A stretch of 64,000 nt of DNA from JBBQNR01 sp963774075 (GTDB lineage: Bacteria > Actinomycetota > Thermoleophilia > Solirubrobacterales > JBBDJG01), in contig CAVZDP010000003.1 in the NCBI GenBank assembly GCA_963774075.1, positions 620,001 to 684,000 of the forward strand. The letters run 5' to 3'. Both the position numbers and the translations under genes were made by a program. Below are positions 41,732-50,194 of the stretch, piece after piece. How positions within the stretch are numbered: the stretch's first letter is position 1; each line of letters starts with the position of its first letter. The notes below the pieces were generated by a model, which saw only the letters and a program-made list of their open reading frames with translations, was not told the DNA's origin and made no database searches.

Positions 41732-43611
41732 TGCTGAAGCGGCTTCCCTCGCCGAAGGACCCCGCTTTCCGCCATCGCGCGCTTCAGGTCCTGGTCGATG
41801 CCGGGCTGGTCGCGCTCGCGTATTTCCTCGCCTTCGTGCTGCGGTTCGACGAAGGCATCCCGAATCGATACCGCGAGCTGCTCGAAGCGACGATCCTCTT
41901 CGTGGTGGCTGGAAAGGTGGCGATCTTCGCCGCCTTCGGGCTGTACGAGAAGTGGTGGCGCTACGTCGGCCTGCGCGACATCGAGACGATCCTCAAGGCG
42001 GTCACCGTGGCGACCCTCGCGCTCGTGGGGACGCTTTACGTCCTGTCGCCGACCGACAGCGACCTTCCCCGCTCGGTGGCGGCGATGGACCTGCTCTTGA
42101 CGGCAGGGCTCGTGGGCGGCGTGCGACTCGCCATCCGCAGCGTGATCGAGCGCCCCCCGCGCGGCTCGGTCCTCCCCAAGGGGGATGAGATCCTCATCGT
42201 CGGCGCGGGTGAGGCGGGCCAGCTCATCGCGCGCGAGATGCAGCGCAGCCCGGAGTTGCAGCAGGCGGCGATCGGCTTCGTCGACGACGACCCGCGCAAG
42301 CGAGGCATGCGCATGCACGGCCTGAAGGTGCTCGGACCGACGGCGCAGCTCGAGCGCATCCTCGACGACACCACTCCCGACCAGGTGATCATCGCCATCC
42401 CCTCCGCGCCGGGAGTCGTGCGCGGCAAGGTCGTGCGCGCGTGCCGCGATCGCGACATCCCCGTACGAACGTTGCCGGGCGTCTTCGAGCTGATATCGGG
42501 CTCGGTCAACCTCATGCGCCAGGTGCGTGAGGTGCGGGTGGAGGACGTGCTCGGGCGCCAGCCGGTTCAGCTCGAGATCCAGGAAGCCGGCGGCTACCTC
42601 CAGGACAGGACGGTGCTCGTGACCGGAGCCGGCGGCTCGATCGGCGCCGAGCTCTGCCGCCAGATCGCGCGCGTGCACCCGCGGCTGCTCGTGATGGTCG
42701 ATCACGCGGAGGACAACCTGTTCGACATCGAGCGCGAGCTGATCGAGGAGCGCTACTTCACCGGCTGCGAGTCGATCCTCGCCGATTGCAGGGAAGAGGA
42801 GCGCATGCATGAGGTAATGCGCCGCTTCCGGCCGGACGTCGTCTTTCACGCCGCCGCTTACAAGCACGTCACCCTGACGGAGGACAATCCCCTCGAGGCG
42901 GTGCGCAACAACGCGATCGGCACCAAGGTGTGCGCGACCGCGGCTGCCAGCGCGGGCGCGTCCAAGTTCGTGCTGGTGTCCACCGACAAGGCGGTCAAGC
43001 CGCGCACGGCGCTCGGAGCGTCGAAGGCGATGGCGGAGTGGATCGTGCAGGCATACGGTGTGCGCTACACGGAGACCATCTTCTCCTGCGTGCGGTTCGG
43101 CAACGTGCTCGGATCGAGCGGCAGCGTCGTGCCTCTGTTCCGCAAGCAGATCGAGCAGGGTGGGCCGGTCACGGTCACCGACCCCGCGATGGCGCGCTAC
43201 TTCATGACGATCCCGGAAGCGGTGCAGCTCATCATCCGTGCCGGCAATCTCGGCCGCGGCGGTGACGTCTTCGTGCTCGAGATGGGCGAGCCGGTCAACA
43301 TCAAGGAGCTCGCGGTCAACATGATCAGGCTCTCCGGCCAGGACCCCGACGACGTGCGGATCGAGATCATCGGCCCGCGCGCCGGCGAGAAGCTGCGCGA
43401 GGAGCTGTTCAACGACGGCGAGCGCCCGGTCCCCACCGAGGCGGAGCGCATCGTGCGCGCGGAGCGGCCGCCACTGGACCCCGAGTGGGTCGAGTCGGTG
43501 TTCGAGTACGTCGAGCGGCTCGTGGCGGATGGCGAGGAGGCCTTCCTGACGGAGCGGATAGCCGAGCTGGTGAAGCAACCGGGCACCACCGTGCCCATCG
43601 CCTGGACGTGA
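41731..43611 (+). CDS. Membrane nucleotide-sugar 4,6-dehydratase (PglF/WbpM/CapD-like)
   Basis: 626 residues. Four N-terminal membrane helices (about 15-125) are followed by a CoA-binding-like domain (LIVGAGEAGQLIAREM) and a C-terminal SDR domain from about 285 with TGAGGSIGAELCRQIA (NAD binding), FHAAAYKHVTLTEDNPLEA and STDKAVKPRTALGASKAMAE. In WbpM the position before GATK is Met instead of the SDR Tyr; here it is Leu (ALGASK). It should convert UDP-GlcNAc-type substrates to a 4-keto-6-deoxy sugar at the membrane, feeding the adjacent DegT enzyme. First long gene of the polysaccharide region. Confidence 0.9.
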   Translation: MLKRLPSPKDPAFRHRALQVLVDAGLVALAYFLAFVLRFDEGIPNRYRELLEATILFVVAGKVAIFAAFGLYEKWWRYVGLRDIETILKAVTVATLALVGTLYVLSPTDSDLPRSVAAMDLLLTAGLVGGVRLAIRSVIERPPRGSVLPKGDEILIVGAGEAGQLIAREMQRSPELQQAAIGFVDDDPRKRGMRMHGLKVLGPTAQLERILDDTTPDQVIIAIPSAPGVVRGKVVRACRDRDIPVRTLPGVFELISGSVNLMRQVREVRVEDVLGRQPVQLEIQEAGGYLQDRTVLVTGAGGSIGAELCRQIARVHPRLLVMVDHAEDNLFDIERELIEERYFTGCESILADCREEERMHEVMRRFRPDVVFHAAAYKHVTLTEDNPLEAVRNNAIGTKVCATAAASAGASKFVLVSTDKAVKPRTALGASKAMAEWIVQAYGVRYTETIFSCVRFGNVLGSSGSVVPLFRKQIEQGGPVTVTDPAMARYFMTIPEAVQLIIRAGNLGRGGDVFVLEMGEPVNIKELAVNMIRLSGQDPDDVRIEIIGPRAGEKLREELFNDGERPVPTEAERIVRAERPPLDPEWVESVFEYVERLVADGEEAFLTERIAELVKQPGTTVPIAWT

Positions 43612-43624
43612 GCGGGCCACACGG

Positions 43625-44344
43625 GTGGACCTGCTAGAGCGCTTAGGGTCCTTCGCCGGCCTCGCGGCCTTCTTCGGGCTCGCGCTGCTGGCCCTCCTCT
43701 ACTTCTCGCAGGCGCGCGACGTGCGGCGCCTGCGCGAGTGGGCCGGCCGCGCCCCCGAGCGAGTGGGCGAGCCCGCCGCGACGCAGCACTATCTGCCTCC
43801 CACGCCGATCGACGAGGTCTCTGCGAAGCCCCGCAAGCCGCTGCGCGAACGGATCCGCCGCATCCACATACCGCACGCCCGCTACATCGCGATGTCGCTC
43901 GGCGGGCTGGTGCTCCTCGCCGGCGCCGGCTTTGCCGTGGTGCAGCTGATGGGCGACGACGGCCAGGCGGGATCGAGCCCGTCCGGCTCGGCCGCCAAGG
44001 AGCGCACGCGTGACGGCGACGGAGGGCGGAACGCGCGTTCCGTGGACATTTCGCCCTCCGAGGTCACCGTGGCGGTCCTGAACGGGACCACGATCGCAGG
44101 GCTGGCGGCGCAGGTCGGGGAGGAGGTGACGGCCGACGGCTTCACCCTCGGGACGGTCACGAACGCCGCGCGCACCGATCAAGCCCGCTCGGAGGTGCTC
44201 TACCGCGACGGCCAGAAGAACGCTGCCACGCTCGTTGCCGACCGGCTCGGAATCAAGACCACGGCCCCGGTCGACGCCCTCACAGGGGAGCTGGCGGGAT
44301 CGTTCGACGTCGTCGTGCTGGTCGGAAGCGACCGCGCGGGTTAG
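43625..44344 (+). CDS. LytR C-terminal-domain membrane protein
   Basis: 239 residues from GTG 43625. Two hydrophobic segments (FAGLAAFFGLALLALLYF; YIAMSLGGLVLLAGAGFAVV) enclose a basic cytosolic loop. The external C-terminal half (about 145-239) is a LytR_C domain: VTVAVLNGTTIAGLAAQVGEE, DQARSEVLYRDGQKNAATLV and FDVVVLVGSD. In actinobacteria LytR_C modules accompany LCP enzymes that attach polysaccharide to peptidoglycan, but no LCP catalytic domain is present here. It lies 13 bp after the dehydratase gene. Confidence 0.82.
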   Translation: MDLLERLGSFAGLAAFFGLALLALLYFSQARDVRRLREWAGRAPERVGEPAATQHYLPPTPIDEVSAKPRKPLRERIRRIHIPHARYIAMSLGGLVLLAGAGFAVVQLMGDDGQAGSSPSGSAAKERTRDGDGGRNARSVDISPSEVTVAVLNGTTIAGLAAQVGEEVTADGFTLGTVTNAARTDQARSEVLYRDGQKNAATLVADRLGIKTTAPVDALTGELAGSFDVVVLVGSDRAG

Positions 44345-44385
44345 CGCCGGTCTTCTCCCTGTCCGCGCCACGCGCAACGGCCATC

Positions 44386-46131
44386 GTGTTCGTGCTCCTG
44401 GTGGCGGCGAGCGTCGGTGCGTTCTTCCTCACCACCCGACTGAAGCGCTCCACGCCGCTCGTGCAGGGGCTCACCTTCAGCCGCCATCTGTCGCCGAACG
44501 GAGATGGCCGCCACGACGTCGCGCGCATCCGCTTTCGCACGAAGCGCGAGGACGAGGTGACGGTCGCGATCGTGAACGAGGACGGCGAGGACGTGCGGAC
44601 GCTCGCGAGCGACAGGCTCCTACCGGCGGGCCCGCACCGCTTTCGCTGGAATGGACGGATCGAGGGGGATGGCCGCGCGCCCGACGGCGAGTACCGGATC
44701 CGGATCGCGCTCAGACGCCAGGGACGGGGCGTCACGTCGCCTCGGAAGCTGTTCGTCGACACGCGGCCGCCGCGGCCCGTCGTGCGCTACGTCGCGCCGG
44801 ACTCGATCTCGCCCGACGGCGTCGGCTCCGCTGAGCGCGCGCGGCTTCGCTTCGACGGCACGAGCCGTGCGACGCCGCGCCTGCTCGTGTACCGCACTGA
44901 CGTGTCGCAGCCCCGCGTGGTCGCGCGCAGAGACGGTCGCAAGGGCAGCAACGAGCTGACGTGGGACGGGCACGTGAACGGCGCCGGCGGGTCGAGGCCG
45001 GCCCCCACGGGCAACTACCTGCTGCTGGTCAGGACTCGCGACGCCGCCGGCAATGTCGGCCCGCCCACCCCGCCCACGCGGCGGCGCGTGAAGGGACACC
45101 CCGGGTTGCGCGTCAGCTACCTGTCCGCGCTGGCGCCGCCTTCTCCGGCTCGCGCAGGAGACGTCGTCGCCTTCCCTGTCTCCTCTGACGGCAGGCGGTA
45201 CCGCTGGAACGTCCGGCGCCTGGGCTCGTCTCGCGCCTTGGAGCGCGGGTCATCGAGCGCTTCCACGCTGCGCGTCCGAGCGCCCCGTGGCCGCAGCGGA
45301 ACGTTCATGTTGCGGCTGCGGTCCGGAGCGCATCGCTACGCGACGCCCTTCGCGGTCCAGGCGAGTCGCAGGAGGCCCGTCCTCGTCGTGTTGCCGGAGA
45401 CGACGTGGCAGGCCCGCAACGACGTCGACGGGGACGGGAACGGGTTCGGGGACACGTTGCCCGAGGACCGAAGCGTGGCGCTGCGCCGGCCTTTCGCGCG
45501 CGGCCTGCCGCCCGGCTTCACCGCGCACTCAGCGCCCATTCTCTCGTTCCTCGACCGCAACGGGCTGCGCTACGACATCGCGACTGACCTCTCGCTGACC
45601 GCCAGCTCGGCGCGCCCGCCGATCCGCTACAGCGGGCTGCTGTACGCCGGTCCACCCCGCTTCTTCACCGGCGCGTCCGGGCGGCTCGTGCGGGCGTATG
45701 TCGACGCCGGTGGACGCGTCGCCTGGGTGGGAACGGCCGGTCTCACCCAGCCGGTGCAAGCGGCCGGGGACCGCATCTCCGTCGCTCGCTCTCCAACCGC
45801 GCGCGGGCTCTTGAACCTCTTCGGCGAGGGGCTGTACGACGAGACCGCGACGGGTCCGCTCACTGTGCTCAGCGACCAAATCGACTTCTTCCGCGGCGTG
45901 GGCGGGTCCTTCGGACCCTTCATTGCCCTCGAGGAGCGCGAACACCCGCCCCCGGCCGCTCGCCTGCTCGCCTCGGCCGGCCGTGAGGCGGAGCGACCGG
46001 CCCTCGCCGTGTACCGGTGGCGCAAGGGCATCGTGGCGCGGATCGGGGCGGATGGCTTCGGCAGCGCGGCCGACCGCGATCCGGACGTCGCCCGGATAAT
46101 GCGGAGGCTATGGACGCTTCTCTCGCGCTAG
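44386..46131 (+). CDS. Surface protein with FlgD-like Ig repeats and DMFase-like C-terminal domain
   Basis: 581 residues from GTG 44386; the frame is open upstream to 44344 (SAPRATAIVF), so a non-standard start such as CTG 44359 is possible. One membrane anchor (VFVLLVAASVGAFFLTTRL) is followed by two FlgD/CHU_C-like Ig modules (FSRHLSPNGDGRHDVARI; DSISPDGVGSAERARL with LTWDGHVNG). A C-terminal alpha/beta domain from about 325 (VLVVLPETTWQARNDVDGDG, GLLYAGPPRFFTGASGRLVRAYVDAGGRVAWVG) resembles the large subunit of N,N-dimethylformamidase. DVDGDGNGFGDT looks like a calcium loop. Enzymatic activity is unknown. Confidence 0.65.
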   Translation: MFVLLVAASVGAFFLTTRLKRSTPLVQGLTFSRHLSPNGDGRHDVARIRFRTKREDEVTVAIVNEDGEDVRTLASDRLLPAGPHRFRWNGRIEGDGRAPDGEYRIRIALRRQGRGVTSPRKLFVDTRPPRPVVRYVAPDSISPDGVGSAERARLRFDGTSRATPRLLVYRTDVSQPRVVARRDGRKGSNELTWDGHVNGAGGSRPAPTGNYLLLVRTRDAAGNVGPPTPPTRRRVKGHPGLRVSYLSALAPPSPARAGDVVAFPVSSDGRRYRWNVRRLGSSRALERGSSSASTLRVRAPRGRSGTFMLRLRSGAHRYATPFAVQASRRRPVLVVLPETTWQARNDVDGDGNGFGDTLPEDRSVALRRPFARGLPPGFTAHSAPILSFLDRNGLRYDIATDLSLTASSARPPIRYSGLLYAGPPRFFTGASGRLVRAYVDAGGRVAWVGTAGLTQPVQAAGDRISVARSPTARGLLNLFGEGLYDETATGPLTVLSDQIDFFRGVGGSFGPFIALEEREHPPPAARLLASAGREAERPALAVYRWRKGIVARIGADGFGSAADRDPDVARIMRRLWTLLSR

Positions 46132-47726
46132 GAGAGGCGGCCGAGGAACTCGGCGTCCTGCTGGCCGCCGGTGGCGCGGCCGCGGCGCTCATCGCGCCCG
46201 GGCGACGCCTGCGGGCGGCTGCCGTCGGCTGCGCGCTGCTCGCCGCGACCTTCGTGCTCATCGGGCACATCTGGGAGAGCGATCAGTTCCGCTCGATCAG
46301 TGGCAACGCGGTCAAGTTCACCGCGCTGGCGAGCGCCGCGGCGCTCGCCGTTGCGGGGCTCGGGGTGCTGTTCCATCGCAGGCCCGGGCTGTTTCCGGTC
46401 GCGGTCGTGGCAGCCCTGCCGTTCAGGGTCCCGATCGATGCCGGCGGCTCCACCTCGAACCTGCTCGTCCCGCTGTACCTCGTGATCGCGGGAGGGTGTG
46501 CCGCCTACATGTGGCAGAGCCTACGCTCGCCGGACGCCGAGACCGGGCGGCAGCGGCACCTCGCTCCGCTCGAGCTCGCACTCGGCGCCTTCCTCGCGCT
46601 CTACGCGCTGCAGTCGCTCTACTCGCGCGATTTCGCCACCGCGCTGGAGCAGATGGTTTTCTTCTACGTCCCGTTCGCGCTCTTGTTCAGGCTGCTCGCC
46701 GACGTCCGCTGGACGCGAGACCTGCTTGTCGCCTGCGCCGCCGTGCTCGTCGTCCTGGCGCTCGGGTTTTCTGCGATCGGATTCTGGGAGTACGGTCAGC
46801 GCGAGCTGCTTTGGAATCCGAAGGTCATCGGCGCGAACCAGTTCGAGTCCTACTTCAGGGTCAACTCCGTCTTCTGGGACCCGAACATCTACGGTCGCTT
46901 CCTCGCACTCGTGATCGTGATGGTCGCCGCCTTCATGCTGTGGCGGGACCGCCGTGAGACGGCGCTCGCCTCGGCGATCGTGCTGGCGATCCTGTGGGGC
47001 GGCCTCGTGCTCACCTTCTCGCAGTCGAGCTTCGTCTCGCTGCTCGCTGGCCTGGCGACGCTTGCCGCCCTGCGCTGGGACGCCCGTCGCACGCTTGCCC
47101 TCACGGCCATCGGCGTGTCGGCGCTGGCCCTCTTCGTGCTCGCGTTCCAGGACACCCTGCGCATCGAGCTCGGCAGCTCGTCGGGGCTCAACAGGGCGAC
47201 GAGCGGCCGCGTCGACCTGGTGGAGGGCGGCGCTGAGCTGTTCGTCGACCGCCCGCTGTGGGGGTATGGCTCCGGCTCTTTCGCGCGCGCTTTTCGGCTC
47301 GAGCGCAAGGGAAACCAGCAGCAGGCCGTCTCCGCGTCGCACACGCTGCCACTCACTGTCGCGGCCGAACAGGGCTTGATCGGCCTGGCGGCGTATGCCG
47401 TCCTCGTGCTGGCAGCATTCGCCACCCTTCTGGGACGCTCAGTCGGAGGCGGTCACGGGGGGAGATCCGACCCCGCCGGGGACGGCGCCCTGCCGCCTCC
47501 CGATGACCTCGCCGCCTACCGGGCCGCGCGCGCTGCGCTGACGGCCATGTTCGTGATCCTGTTCGCGCACACGATGATGTACGCGGCCTTCCTCGAGGAC
47601 CCCTTCACCTGGGTGGTGCTGGCCGTCGGGGCATCTGTCGCCCCCCTCGCCCGGCTCGCCGAGGGCGCCCGCACTGATCGCCGGCCCGCGGCCCGGCCGG
47701 CGACCGCGCCCGCCTGCATCTATTGA
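46110..47726 (+). CDS. O-antigen ligase/polymerase family membrane protein (Wzy/WaaL)
   Basis: 538 residues from ATG 46110, which has GGAGG 4 nt upstream and overlaps the previous gene by 22 bp. About 12 membrane helices occur. The Wzy_C-type features are GLVLTFSQSSFVSLLAGLATLAAL, the external loop DLVEGGAELFVDRPLWGYGSGSF and SASHTLPLTVAAEQGLIGLAAY, including the conserved Arg and His positions. It should polymerise or ligate polysaccharide repeat units outside the membrane. It is followed 11 bp later by the flippase gene. Confidence 0.87.
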   Translation: MDASLALGEAAEELGVLLAAGGAAAALIAPGRRLRAAAVGCALLAATFVLIGHIWESDQFRSISGNAVKFTALASAAALAVAGLGVLFHRRPGLFPVAVVAALPFRVPIDAGGSTSNLLVPLYLVIAGGCAAYMWQSLRSPDAETGRQRHLAPLELALGAFLALYALQSLYSRDFATALEQMVFFYVPFALLFRLLADVRWTRDLLVACAAVLVVLALGFSAIGFWEYGQRELLWNPKVIGANQFESYFRVNSVFWDPNIYGRFLALVIVMVAAFMLWRDRRETALASAIVLAILWGGLVLTFSQSSFVSLLAGLATLAALRWDARRTLALTAIGVSALALFVLAFQDTLRIELGSSSGLNRATSGRVDLVEGGAELFVDRPLWGYGSGSFARAFRLERKGNQQQAVSASHTLPLTVAAEQGLIGLAAYAVLVLAAFATLLGRSVGGGHGGRSDPAGDGALPPPDDLAAYRAARAALTAMFVILFAHTMMYAAFLEDPFTWVVLAVGASVAPLARLAEGARTDRRPAARPATAPACIY

Positions 47727-47736
47727 CAGTGTCGGC

Positions 47737-49269
47737 GTGCTGAGCTATCTGAAGCGGCTCGCGAGCACGGGCGCGGCCTACACCGCGTCGAGCGTGATCG
47801 CGAAGCTGTTCGCGGTCGCGCTGCTGCCGCTGTACACGCGCCACCTGACTCGCGCGGACTACGGCGCCGCCGAGGTGCTGCTGGCGACCGTCGTCGCGCT
47901 CAGCATCTTGGTGCGCCTCGGCATCGTCGAAGCGCTCCTGCGTTTTTACTATCGCTTCGAGGACGGCGGCGAGCGCGACAGGGTCGTATCGACGTCCTTC
48001 GCGTTCCTGCTCATCGCAAGCTCTTTGGGCGCGCTCGCCGCGGCCGCGCTGGCGGGCCCTCTGTCGGAGCTCGTGCTCGACCGCCGCGACGTGGAGTTGA
48101 TGCTGATCGCCGTTGCGGGGTTGTGGCTGTTCACGAACTACGAGCTTCTGATGGCGATGTTCAGGCTCGACGAGCGCGCCCGCGCCTACTTCACAGCGAG
48201 CCTTGCCAACGTGCTCATCACGATCGCGCTCACGGTCTGGCTGGTCGTCGTCGAGGACGAAGGAGCCAGAGGGCTGCTGCTCGGAAACTTCGGAGGCACG
48301 GCGGCGATCCTCGTCGTGCTCGTCTTCGTGCACCGCGAACGCCTTTCGCTTCGCCCGGAGCGATCGCTGCTCGCCCCGATGCTCCGCTTCGGGGCGCCGA
48401 CGATGCCCGCGGAGCTCTCCCTCTACGCCCTCAACTTGATCGACCGCATCGCACTGGTGCGCTTCGTCGGGCTCGCCGAAGCCGGCCTCTACTCGCTCGC
48501 GGTCAAGTTCAGCCAGGTGGTGACCGTGCTGGTGCGCGCCTTCAACCTGGCATGGCCCCCGCTGGCCTATTCGATTCGCGACGACGACGAGGCGCGGCGC
48601 ACGTATGCATTCGTGGCGACGTACTTCCTGCTCCTGGCCACGACCATGGTGCTGGCACTTTCACTCGAGGCTCGGTGGGTCGCACGGCTGCTCGCGGCAC
48701 CGCAGTTCTTCGAGTCGTGGAAGGCGATCCCGCTGGTGGCGACCGGCGTCACCCTCTACGGGCTGTACCTCGTGCTCGTCGTGCTCGTCGGCCGCGCCGG
48801 GCGGACGGGGCTCAACTTCCCCGTGGCGGCGGCGGCGGCGGCCTCGAACCTCGCCCTCAACCTGTTGCTCGTGCCGCCGTACGGCCTGGTCGGGGCCGGG
48901 CTCGCACTGGTCGGCGCATACGTCGTGATGCTCGCGCTCATGTACGCGGTGACGAGGCGCGTGTTCGCGGTGCCGTTCCAGTGGGGGCGCATGGGGCGGA
49001 TAGTCGCGATCGCCGGGGGCGTCTATGCGGCCGGCGAGCTGCTGCTGCCAGACAGCGGGGTGATCGGCTTCGCGTCACGGGCGGCGCTGGTGCCGCTGTT
49101 CGTGGGGCTTCTGTTCGCGAGCGGCTTCCTGCACCCCGTGGAGCGCGATCGGATCCGCGGCCTGGCGTCGCGCCTGCGCTCGTCCGATGGAAGCTCAGCC
49201 GAGCCGGCGCAGGACCTGAAAACCCTGAGCGGCCGAGCGGAGCTGATGGATGAGATGCACGACGCCTAG
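47737..49269 (+). CDS. Polysaccharide flippase (Wzx/MATE-like oligosaccharide translocase)
   Basis: 510 residues from GTG 47737, about 13-14 membrane helices. Family features are ASVIAKLFAVALLPLYTRHLTRADYGAAEVL near the N-terminus and LRFGAPTMPAELSLYALNLIDRIAL in the middle, then LYSLAVKFSQVVTVLVRAFNLAWPPL. It should flip lipid-linked repeat units for the adjacent ligase/polymerase. Its last 75 bp overlap, on opposite strands, the end of the CDP-alcohol phosphotransferase gene; both C-termini fit their families, so the overlap is real. Confidence 0.88.
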   Translation: MLSYLKRLASTGAAYTASSVIAKLFAVALLPLYTRHLTRADYGAAEVLLATVVALSILVRLGIVEALLRFYYRFEDGGERDRVVSTSFAFLLIASSLGALAAAALAGPLSELVLDRRDVELMLIAVAGLWLFTNYELLMAMFRLDERARAYFTASLANVLITIALTVWLVVVEDEGARGLLLGNFGGTAAILVVLVFVHRERLSLRPERSLLAPMLRFGAPTMPAELSLYALNLIDRIALVRFVGLAEAGLYSLAVKFSQVVTVLVRAFNLAWPPLAYSIRDDDEARRTYAFVATYFLLLATTMVLALSLEARWVARLLAAPQFFESWKAIPLVATGVTLYGLYLVLVVLVGRAGRTGLNFPVAAAAAASNLALNLLLVPPYGLVGAGLALVGAYVVMLALMYAVTRRVFAVPFQWGRMGRIVAIAGGVYAAGELLLPDSGVIGFASRAALVPLFVGLLFASGFLHPVERDRIRGLASRLRSSDGSSAEPAQDLKTLSGRAELMDEMHDA

Positions 49270-50094
49270 CGTTCCGACGATGATCGTGCGGGCGATCGTC
49301 TCATTGGCGCCCGGGTAGTCGCCGGCAAGGCCGCTGAGCACCAGGTCGACCGCCACGAACGCGGTGACGAGGTTGACGAACCCCGGAAACACGATCATCT
49401 GCCCGAGGTTCGTCCGTCGGCGCCACAGGAGGCCGCCACCCTCCGCCCCCGCGCGGCGCTCGGCGTAGTCGGCGTCGAGGTCGAGCAGCTCCGGGTCTCC
49501 ACCCTGGCGCGCGAGCACGGCGCGCAGGAACTCCGGCGAGGAGCGCAGCTCGGGCCTGTCGCGGAAGAGCGCAATAAGGACGTGGTCGCGCGCCGAGTAG
49601 GGGACCCGTACGAGGCTGAAGACGATCGCCAGCGCCGCGAGCAGGAGCCAGTCGCGGCCGTTGACGGTAAAGGCCCCATACGCGAGCGCCGCCGCCATGG
49701 TGGCTGGGACGTAGTAGTGGCCGATCCAGTCGAGGTAGGCGCCGCCGGCATCCGTCGGCTCATCCCGCTCGAGCGCCCGATAGCGCGCCACCTCGCCGTC
49801 CGAGTAGTCGAGCACGAACGAGAGCTGGAGCAGCACGAGCCCGATCACCAGGGGCCAGAAATCGCTCCACGCGAGCAGCAGCGCCCCTGCCATGCCGACG
49901 AGGATCGCGCCCACGGTGACCTGGTTCGCGGTGAGTGACGTGTGAAGGAGGAGCCAGGTGAGGCGGATCGACAGCCGCCGCACCAGTCGCGCGTACGCGA
50001 TCCGGAAGTCGAGTCGCTCGCCGGGCTGCCGTCCCTCGCCACCGCAGATCGCCGCTAGCTCGCGTACCGGGGGCACGGGCATGGCGAAAACCAT
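49195..50094 (-). CDS. CDP-alcohol phosphotransferase with modified motif
   Basis: 299 residues (ATG 50094; ATG 50082 is an alternative). About six membrane helices. The CDP-alcohol signature reads LDYSDGEVARYRALERDEP, then GGAYLDWIGHYYVP. The first two Asp, the AR and the third Asp are kept, but the spacer after AR is longer than the usual eight residues and the fourth, catalytic Asp position is His (DWIGH). A C-terminal soluble segment separates later helices. It should transfer a phospho-alcohol from a CDP donor to a hydroxyl acceptor. It is divergent from the nucleotidyltransferase, with a palindromic repeat between them. Confidence 0.82.
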   Translation of the reverse strand: MVFAMPVPPVRELAAICGGEGRQPGERLDFRIAYARLVRRLSIRLTWLLLHTSLTANQVTVGAILVGMAGALLLAWSDFWPLVIGLVLLQLSFVLDYSDGEVARYRALERDEPTDAGGAYLDWIGHYYVPATMAAALAYGAFTVNGRDWLLLAALAIVFSLVRVPYSARDHVLIALFRDRPELRSSPEFLRAVLARQGGDPELLDLDADYAERRAGAEGGGLLWRRRTNLGQMIVFPGFVNLVTAFVAVDLVLSGLAGDYPGANETIARTIIVGTLGVVHLIHQLRSAAQGFQVLRRLG

Positions 50095-50132
50095 ATTGGG
50101 ATGGGGCGAGACAACCTCGCGCCGCGGCGCTC

Positions 50133-50160
50133 CCGGAATTCGCGCCTAAGCGAATTCCGG
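50133..50160. repeat. GCCTAA-loop palindrome, single copy
   Basis: Perfect 11-bp arms CCGGAATTCGC/GCGAATTCCGG around GCCTAA, identical to the core of the three tandem copies at 62154-62271. It lies in the divergent gap between the CDP-alcohol phosphotransferase and nucleotidyltransferase genes, where a simple terminator role is not expected for either. Confidence 0.85.
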
Positions 50161-50194
50161 CCATTCTCTCGAGTGCTGCCGTAGCCTTGAAGCC

